From Prevotella sp. (GTDB lineage Bacteria > Bacteroidota > Bacteroidia > Bacteroidales > Bacteroidaceae): 12,742 bases of DNA. A program made the position numbers and the translations under genes. Below are positions 7,334 through 12,742 of the stretch, one piece after another. Location of the stretch: NCBI GenBank assembly GCA_017623335.1, contig JAGAPI010000022.1:1-12742 (forward strand), given 5' to 3'. Below the pieces are notes generated by a model. It saw nothing but the letters and a program-made list of their open reading frames with translations. It had not been told where the DNA came from and ran no database searches. Numbering within the stretch: position 1 is the stretch's first letter; the number at the start of each line of letters is the position of its first letter.

Positions 7334-8878
7334 ATGAAAAAACTGATATATATCACATATATTGCAGCGGGGATGATGCTCACGGGCTGCAACGACTGGC
7401 TCGACGTGGAACCTTCAACCGAGGTTGACAAAGGGCAGATGTTCAAGAATGAAGACGGCTATGCCGATGCCATGGCGGGCGTTTATGTCAACATGACAAG
7501 TGACAATCTTTACGGCAAGAACATGACATGGTACGGGCTGGAGCTTATGGGCGGCGGCGCCACCTGTATGTTTGGCAACAACGCAGAATACATGGGATTC
7601 AACTTCCACCCTGACGCCAGCAACTTCAACGAGTCGCTGCGCAACAGCTTTTGCGACAACATCTGGAACGAGGGCTACAACACCATTGTAAACATCAACT
7701 CCATTCTCAGCTCGATTGATGATAACAGGAATGTATTCACGGGCAGCGACTACAGCATATTCAAGGGCGAGGCTCTCGGTCTGCGTGCCTTCATGCACTT
7801 CGACCTGCTGCGCCTCTTCGGCGATGCCGGCACGGTGAATCCCGACGCTAAGGCAATACCATACGTGGCTTCAATGACATCGCAGGTTTATCCGATGCTC
7901 ACTGTGAAGCAGTGTGCCGACGCCATTCTCGAAGACCTGAGAGAGGCAAGGGAACTGCTGAAAGCCGACCCGATGGTGACCGGCGCGGCTGCGTCGAAAT
8001 ATGTATGCAGCCTGCCTACGGGCGATGCCTCCAACCGCACCAGGTATAACATCAAGGACTGGCACAACCGCCGTTTCCACTTCAACTACTATGCCGCCAC
8101 TGCCACAATGGCGCGCGTATATCTGTGGATGGGCGACAAGGCTAATGCCCTGGCTTGTGCAAAGGAGATAATCGACGCACAGGCAGACAAGTTCCCGTGG
8201 GTGGCTCCCGAGCTGGTGTCGAACGTGGCAAGCACAAGCGAATATGTGGCGCGCGACCGCACCTTCTCCACCGAGCAGATTTTCGCGCTTAACATCAACA
8301 ACCTGCCCGACCGCATGGACGGCATAATGATAGAGGGCGAGAATGCGTTTCAGGGAATGAACGGAAACCTCATGGGCATCAACGGTGACTGCTTCGACGA
8401 GTCGACAAGGGCCATGGACCCGCGCTATGCCTATCTGCACACCACCTATTCTTATTATGGAACGGAGTTCATCATCAGCAACAAGTATTACAAGGACAAT
8501 GACTACAACAACAGCTATTCGCCATGGTCAGCCAACCGTATGCCTATGATACGGCTGGCGGAGATGTACTACATTGCCGCAGAGTGCGAGCCTGACCTCA
8601 CCACTGCCACTGGCTATCTTGAGGCGGTGCGCCAGAACCGCGGTCTGGCGGCTTTCCCGCTCACATGCTCATCAAAGGAGGAGCTGCAGCACGAGATAGA
8701 GCTGGAATACCGCAAGGAGTTCATTGCCGAGGGACAGATGTTCTATTACAAGAAACGCCTTAACGAGACAATCGTCAACATGACGGCTTATGAGAGCTAT
8801 ACCGTTGAGCCGCGTCTCTTCACAATGCCCGTGCCCGACGATGAGTTCACCTACGGCGGAAGGGATAAAGAAAAATAA
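7334..8878 (+). CDS. SusD/RagB-like surface nutrient-binding lipoprotein
   Basis: This 514-residue protein would cap the SusC barrel on the cell surface and deliver ligand into it. A lipoprotein signal ends in LTGC, with C19 as the lipidated residue, followed by NDWLDVEPSTEV, a typical SusD N-terminus. SusD/RagB hallmarks are present: GEALGLRAFMHFDLLRLFGD (about 145-164, the TPR-like core), RFHFNYYAATATMARVYLWM (about 247-266), MPMIRLAEMYYIAAECE (about 403-419), and the C-terminal EYRKEFIAEGQMFYYKKRL with LFTMPVPDDEF. Size is normal for the family and the reading frame is intact. It sits 18 bp after SusC, and such pairs are almost always co-transcribed and act as one complex. Ligand specificity cannot be read from the sequence. 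Confidence 0.96.
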   Translation: MKKLIYITYIAAGMMLTGCNDWLDVEPSTEVDKGQMFKNEDGYADAMAGVYVNMTSDNLYGKNMTWYGLELMGGGATCMFGNNAEYMGFNFHPDASNFNESLRNSFCDNIWNEGYNTIVNINSILSSIDDNRNVFTGSDYSIFKGEALGLRAFMHFDLLRLFGDAGTVNPDAKAIPYVASMTSQVYPMLTVKQCADAILEDLREARELLKADPMVTGAAASKYVCSLPTGDASNRTRYNIKDWHNRRFHFNYYAATATMARVYLWMGDKANALACAKEIIDAQADKFPWVAPELVSNVASTSEYVARDRTFSTEQIFALNINNLPDRMDGIMIEGENAFQGMNGNLMGINGDCFDESTRAMDPRYAYLHTTYSYYGTEFIISNKYYKDNDYNNSYSPWSANRMPMIRLAEMYYIAAECEPDLTTATGYLEAVRQNRGLAAFPLTCSSKEELQHEIELEYRKEFIAEGQMFYYKKRLNETIVNMTAYESYTVEPRLFTMPVPDDEFTYGGRDKEK

Positions 8879-8891
8879 AAAACATGAAAAA

Positions 8892-8898
8892 AGGAAAG
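8892..8898 (+). promoter_or_regulatory. Ribosome-binding-like AAGGAAAG that decides the DUF4843 start
   Basis: Two in-frame ATGs compete, at 8884 and 8902. The purine stretch AGGAAAG sits 3-7 nt before the second ATG and gives it a Shine-Dalgarno-like site, rare in this window. Starting at 8902 also gives a compact 19-residue lipoprotein signal (MKKLAYMLLA... to MTG/C), whereas 8884 adds six charged residues. Both points favour 8902. Confidence 0.5.
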
Positions 8899-8901
8899 AT
8901 T

Positions 8902-9615
8902 ATGAAAAAACTTGCATATATGCTATTGGCTGCACTGGCACTCACACAGATGACCGGCTGCGGCGACAGCGAGATTGACTCGTGGCAGTCGAAATATGTC
9001 TGGTTCACCGACACTCTCGTAAACTTCAGCAACATACAGCAGCCCGACGTGCCGGAAGGCGGTATGCTCGTGGCGGCAATACCTCTGACCATGGCTGCCG
9101 ACGTGGCTGACAGGGACAGGGTTGTGAATGTGGAGGTGGCAGGCGGTCCGAAGGACAGCCGCACGGAGTTTGAGGTGCAGAATCCCGTCAGAATACGTGC
9201 AGGGCTAATTGCCGACACGATGTATGTAAACATAAGGAACAGCAGCCATCTTAACGAGGTGTACGACTCTATCATCTTCCGCGTGATGCCGTCGGCCGAC
9301 TTTGAGCCGGGACTGCCGGCATATCAGACCGTGACGCTCTGCCTGCACAACGGATATGTGCGTCCTTCATGGTGGGACACACGGGGTGAGCAGTACATGG
9401 GCTACTACTCTCAGCTGAAGATGGAGATATTCGCGAAAGTCACGGGAGGCACCGACGACCCGCGAAGCATGAAGTCGTGGAGCAATTCCGACCTTGCACT
9501 TCAGTACTGCCTCTTTATGCTCAACGACTATGTGGAACAGAACGACATACGCTATCCTGCCGACGACCCGAATGCTCCGGGAGAGCGTCCGTCGTTCAGC
9601 TTCAGGTCATATTAA
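8902..9615 (+). CDS. DUF4843-like surface lipoprotein
   Basis: This 237-residue protein has a lipoprotein signal ending MTGC (C20). The body is beta-rich and fits the DUF4843 family: KYVWFTD near the N-terminus, then IPLTMAADVADRDRVVNVEV (a Calx-beta/Ig-like strand pattern around residues 60-80), FEVQNPVRIRAGLIADTMYV (about 90-109), and the conserved VRPSWWD close to residue 153 leading into a helical tail. DUF4843 lipoproteins commonly follow SusD genes in Bacteroidales and are thought to be accessory outer-surface parts of SusC/D systems; no biochemical role is established to my knowledge. It lies 23 bp after the SusD stop and 21 bp before the PKD-like gene. I prefer the ATG at 8902; a start at 8884 would add six residues (MKKGKI). 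The family call is from pattern recognition only. Confidence 0.78.
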   Translation: MKKLAYMLLAALALTQMTGCGDSEIDSWQSKYVWFTDTLVNFSNIQQPDVPEGGMLVAAIPLTMAADVADRDRVVNVEVAGGPKDSRTEFEVQNPVRIRAGLIADTMYVNIRNSSHLNEVYDSIIFRVMPSADFEPGLPAYQTVTLCLHNGYVRPSWWDTRGEQYMGYYSQLKMEIFAKVTGGTDDPRSMKSWSNSDLALQYCLFMLNDYVEQNDIRYPADDPNAPGERPSFSFRSY

Positions 9616-9636
9616 CCATTCAAAATTATTCGTTTT

Positions 9637-11310
9637 ATGAAAAATAAAATTCTCAACATATCGCTGATGGTGTCAATGGCATTGACCACCGTCTCCTGCT
9701 ACGACGATCAGGAAGGCAACGACTTCGACACCATCCTTCCCGATGTGGAAATAGTGATACCCAACGCTGCCTACAGCGGAAGCCTCGGGCAGACCATAAG
9801 CATTGAGCCGCAGATTAAGTCGGAGATTGCCGACAACGACCTGGAATATTTCTGGGAGGTGAGCGGCGAACGATATAACGAACAGGGCAAGAATTTCTAT
9901 GCCCCGCTGGTGGATGACGACAAGCAGGGCAAGACGCTGACCTACACATGCAAGCTCGACTCAAACATCACATCGCTCAACAAAAGATACAACTGCCGTC
10001 TGCGCGCTCACCAGAAGAGCACGGGCCGCAACTTCTTCTCCACCGCCAATTTCACCATCACGATACAGGGCATAACTGGTCTTATGGTGCTCTACTCCGA
10101 CGGCGGAGGCAGCGATGTGGGCGTTCTGCAGGCCGACGAGTTCATGCCTCAGGCAAGCTCACTGCCCGAAAAGCCCAATGCCACCAATGCCCTGTATTCG
10201 GCTGTCAACGGCAGCAAACTGGAGGGAGAGGGCATTTCCATCTATCAGGGAATACCGTCATACATCCAGACCTCCAATCAGGACCGCTGCCGCATCTTGG
10301 TGCACACCGACAAAGTTTGGAAGTGGCTCGACCGCAACGACCTTTCCATATTTGGCGACTGGAATGCAGTGTTCTACCTGCAGGGCGACCGTAAGGTGAA
10401 CGACGGCAATCCTAAAGCATATGCAATGGTATTGTCATGGGCCTACGCCTTCGACGGCGACGACGTGTTTATTTATGAGCCGTCTTCTCAGGCGCAATAC
10501 CTGTTTCCAACATATACTCCCGACTTGGAGTGTGCAGGACATACCTTCACATTCTCTCCAAAGGTGTGTGATGTCAGCACAAGCGGTATTCAGAAGATGA
10601 TGTACGCCAGCTCTGTGGACGGTGACAAGACGTGGAAGGGCTTTGTCGGAACATCAAACGGTACACTGCAGAATATAGAAAAAAAGACCCAGCTGCTCGA
10701 CACAGGCACCGATGCTGTGCCGTTCAATCCCGGCAACATGAAGGCTGACGTTGTGACAATGAAGACCGACCATCGCACGCACACCATGGCTGTGATGAAA
10801 GGTGACAGCGACAATGCCTTATATGCTGGCAAATATTTCCTCGTTGACCTCGACACCAAGGCTGCCGCGGCAGGCAGTTCCGGCATGCAGGGCATTCCAC
10901 AGACAATGCTTGGAATGGATGCCATGGAAAATGTCAACTCTGCTTTTGCCTTCGACTTCGGCTCTACACAGAATATGTATTATTATGCAACACGCTCTGC
11001 CGTATACCACTATGGTCTGGACGGCACGGCTCTGGCTCCATCGCAGAAACTGTGCATGACCGACGGCAGCGCCATCGGCCTAAACGGCGAGATAACGATG
11101 ATGAAGATGTTCGACACTGGCAACGTGAAACGTCACGACAGCGACGAGATACTGCTCGTGGCAACATGGGACGGTGCCAAGTCGGCACTGTATGCCCTAC
11201 ATCTCGACACTATGACGGGTAACGTAACAAAGGCTGTGCGCTACGACGCTTCCAACGTGGAAGGATGGGCATTCGGAAAAATCAACGACGTTTACATTAA
11301 AGGACTATAA
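9637..11310 (+). CDS. PKD-like family surface lipoprotein
   Basis: This 557-residue protein has a signal peptide and a relaxed lipobox (TTVSC, C21), so surface lipoprotein is likely. Residues about 35-145 form a PKD-like/Ig-like beta domain: GQTISIEPQI, YFWEVSG, and TYTCKLDSN with YNCRLRAHQ, ending in FTITIQG. The C-terminal 400 residues begin with ITGLMVLYSDGGGSDVGVLQ and continue as repeating beta strands (VLSWAYAFDGDDVFIYEP, YYYATRSAVYHYGLDG, ILLVATWDGAKSALYALHLD), ending GWAFGKINDVYIKG. That pattern suggests a beta-propeller-like domain. Such proteins typically sit next to DUF4843 lipoproteins in Bacteroidales SusC/D loci. It probably binds ligand or supports the transporter at the surface (inference). 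No hydrolase motif was found. C105 and C120, on neighbouring strands, could form a disulfide. Confidence 0.8.
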   Translation: MKNKILNISLMVSMALTTVSCYDDQEGNDFDTILPDVEIVIPNAAYSGSLGQTISIEPQIKSEIADNDLEYFWEVSGERYNEQGKNFYAPLVDDDKQGKTLTYTCKLDSNITSLNKRYNCRLRAHQKSTGRNFFSTANFTITIQGITGLMVLYSDGGGSDVGVLQADEFMPQASSLPEKPNATNALYSAVNGSKLEGEGISIYQGIPSYIQTSNQDRCRILVHTDKVWKWLDRNDLSIFGDWNAVFYLQGDRKVNDGNPKAYAMVLSWAYAFDGDDVFIYEPSSQAQYLFPTYTPDLECAGHTFTFSPKVCDVSTSGIQKMMYASSVDGDKTWKGFVGTSNGTLQNIEKKTQLLDTGTDAVPFNPGNMKADVVTMKTDHRTHTMAVMKGDSDNALYAGKYFLVDLDTKAAAAGSSGMQGIPQTMLGMDAMENVNSAFAFDFGSTQNMYYYATRSAVYHYGLDGTALAPSQKLCMTDGSAIGLNGEITMMKMFDTGNVKRHDSDEILLVATWDGAKSALYALHLDTMTGNVTKAVRYDASNVEGWAFGKINDVYIKGL

Positions 11311-11323
11311 TCTCTCTTTTATT

Positions 11324-12742
11324 ATGCATATTTACAAGTCAATTTTATGCATCGCATTGGCACTCACTGCCGTGAGTGTCAATGCCCAGTTTCCAAAGGA
11401 CAATCCCGCAAACGACAAATTCCGCACATCGGGATTTCCTAAGTTGAAAAACCTGAAGATGACCGCCATACCCGGTGCGCCGGTGCTGTCGCAGCCACAG
11501 CGTGTGGACGGCTCGGAAATGGAGATACGCACGGGCAAGCACGGACTGTGCTATCCTGCCGTCTACGACTGGAACGGCGACGGACTGCCCGACCTGCTGC
11601 TCGGCGAGTTTTCTACTGGCGACAAGGAGAACAACATTAAGGTGTATCTGAACAGCGGAACAAGGAAAAAGCCGAAATTCACGGGAAAATATTTCTATGC
11701 CACCGACATGAACTGCGACACTATCAGCAACAAGCAGTGGTGCTGCATAGGCATACACCCGCGGTTTGTCGACATCAACGGCGACGGACACACGGACATT
11801 CTCTCCGGCGAGTACAATCCGGGCAGGGTGGCTCTGTGGAAAGGCAGCGGAAAGGGATTTTCCCCACTTGAATATGTGGAGCAGGAGGGCTATAAGGAAC
11901 CGCCCTACCGTGGTGTGGACCACACAACGCCCGAGTCAAACCTGTACTGGAACTACACCACAACGGGATTTGCCGACTATGACGGCGACGGACTGCTTGA
12001 CCTCTTTGTGGGAGGCAATGCCGGACTGCGCGTGGCACTGAATGAGGGCACAAAGGATAATCCTAAGTTCGGGCTGCGCCAGTATCTCAGATACACTGAC
12101 GGCAGCATACTTACCACAGACGACGGTGAGGAGATGTGGGAGGGCAAACAGCCTAACAGCATGAAAACCTACATGACTCCCGTAGACTGGGACCAGGATG
12201 GTGTGCTCGACCTGCTTGTGACATACGAATACGAGAAAAAAGGACATAGCCCGATACTCTTTTACCGAGGCGCGAGAACAAACCTCGGACTGCGTTTCCA
12301 TCGCCCCGTATCTCTGTTTGAGGCATCAGACGGGAGCAAGGCTTTGCCCGGCTGTCAGCCGATGATTACGGTTGCCGACATCAACGGCGACGGTGTCAAC
12401 GACATCATTATGGGCATATCCATACCCACAATAACATCCAAGGAGAACCCAATGTCGCCGGAACGTGTGGTTGCCGACAGCATTGCATGGCAGTGGATAT
12501 ACGACATGGGGATTCAGATGCCGGGAAAAGATGCCGGAGAATATTATATGTTTACGACATTCGACCAGCTTGTAAAGCGCGTGGAGGGAGACAAGAATGG
12601 AGAATGGCGGTATTATCTCGGTAAACTTACCGATATGAAATATCTTACCATGCGCCACCAGGGCTACGTGCTGGTTTTCTACGGGAAAAAGAACGCGGTG
12701 AAAGCCACGGCGGAAGAGCCGCTGACCCTTGAGGCTCCGGCA
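11324..12742 (+). CDS. FG-GAP/VCBS repeat exported protein (3' end beyond the window)
   Basis: The frame is open from the ATG at 11324 through the last base, giving 473 codons with no stop, so the C-terminus is missing. A signal peptide (MHIYKSILCIALALTAVSVNA, about 1-21) has no lipobox, unlike the preceding three lipoproteins. Five DxDGDG-type calcium-binding repeats are evident: DWNGDGLPD (82-90), DINGDGHTD (150-158), DYDGDGLLD (218-226), DWDQDGVLD (288-296) and DINGDGVND (352-360). Each is followed by a hydrophobic strand such as LLLGEF, ILSGEY or LFVGGN. The 64-70 residue spacing matches blades of an integrin-alpha-like beta-propeller. Residues after 375 lack the motif and may form another domain. 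The start is 13 bp after the PKD-like gene, so it is probably in the same operon. It is likely a surface or periplasmic binding protein; no catalytic residues are evident in the visible part. Confidence 0.9.
   Translation, partial: MHIYKSILCIALALTAVSVNAQFPKDNPANDKFRTSGFPKLKNLKMTAIPGAPVLSQPQRVDGSEMEIRTGKHGLCYPAVYDWNGDGLPDLLLGEFSTGDKENNIKVYLNSGTRKKPKFTGKYFYATDMNCDTISNKQWCCIGIHPRFVDINGDGHTDILSGEYNPGRVALWKGSGKGFSPLEYVEQEGYKEPPYRGVDHTTPESNLYWNYTTTGFADYDGDGLLDLFVGGNAGLRVALNEGTKDNPKFGLRQYLRYTDGSILTTDDGEEMWEGKQPNSMKTYMTPVDWDQDGVLDLLVTYEYEKKGHSPILFYRGARTNLGLRFHRPVSLFEASDGSKALPGCQPMITVADINGDGVNDIIMGISIPTITSKENPMSPERVVADSIAWQWIYDMGIQMPGKDAGEYYMFTTFDQLVKRVEGDKNGEWRYYLGKLTDMKYLTMRHQGYVLVFYGKKNAVKATAEEPLTLEAPA

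Noticed and set aside
7871..8440. 189-codon minus-strand open frame opposite the SusD-like gene
   Set aside because: It is antisense to a confident SusD coding region, and the translation has no recognisable motif.
9948..10394. 148-codon alternate-frame open frame inside the PKD-like gene
   Set aside because: It lies wholly within the PKD-like gene in another frame, and its Gln/His/Arg-rich composition is typical of a frame shadow.
1..12742. CRISPR array, tRNA/rRNA gene, insertion sequence or phage genes
   Set aside because: No spaced direct repeats, tRNA-like folds, transposase or phage protein motifs were seen on either strand.

Overview
The window reads as one Bacteroidota (Bacteroidales) chromosomal locus, with all genes on the + strand. 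Evidence: a SusC/SusD pair with an STN-type SusC, a FecR/DUF4974 anti-sigma factor, Bacteroidales lipoproteins (DUF4843-like and PKD-like), AT-rich translation starts with almost no Shine-Dalgarno, and a TAnnTTTG promoter box. A Prevotella-like source is a guess from codon style (frequent ATA isoleucine codons, moderate GC). I could not test it.

Layout. 1-254: likely tail of an upstream gene, a strong rho-independent terminator (37-72), an inverted repeat (102-119) and a -7 promoter box (216-223). 255-1942: ECF sigma factor and membrane FecR-type anti-sigma factor. 1943-2032: 90-bp gap with an AT-rich dyad and a possible ECF-type promoter. 2033-3892: two exported thioredoxin-fold proteins, the first with a CGWC active site and the second without CxxC. 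3911-7315: SusC-like TonB-dependent transporter with an N-terminal STN signalling domain. 7334-8878: SusD-like lipoprotein. 8902-9615: DUF4843-like lipoprotein. 9637-11310: PKD-like family lipoprotein. 11324-12742: FG-GAP/VCBS repeat protein, open at the right window edge.

How the parts may work together (inference). The STN domain of SusC would contact the anti-sigma factor when ligand is imported, freeing the ECF sigma factor to transcribe the run that starts at 2033. Genes from 2033 onward are 12-23 bp apart and look like one operon. SusC/SusD form the outer-membrane uptake machine, the lipoproteins and the repeat protein are probable accessory ligand-binding or processing parts, and the thioredoxin-fold pair acts in the periplasm.

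No glycoside hydrolase, polysaccharide lyase, sulfatase or peptidase is visible, so the substrate cannot be named. The main oddities are the thioredoxin pair inserted between the sigma/anti-sigma genes and their presumed receptor, the loss of catalytic residues in the second of that pair, and the five-repeat calcium-motif protein at the right edge.
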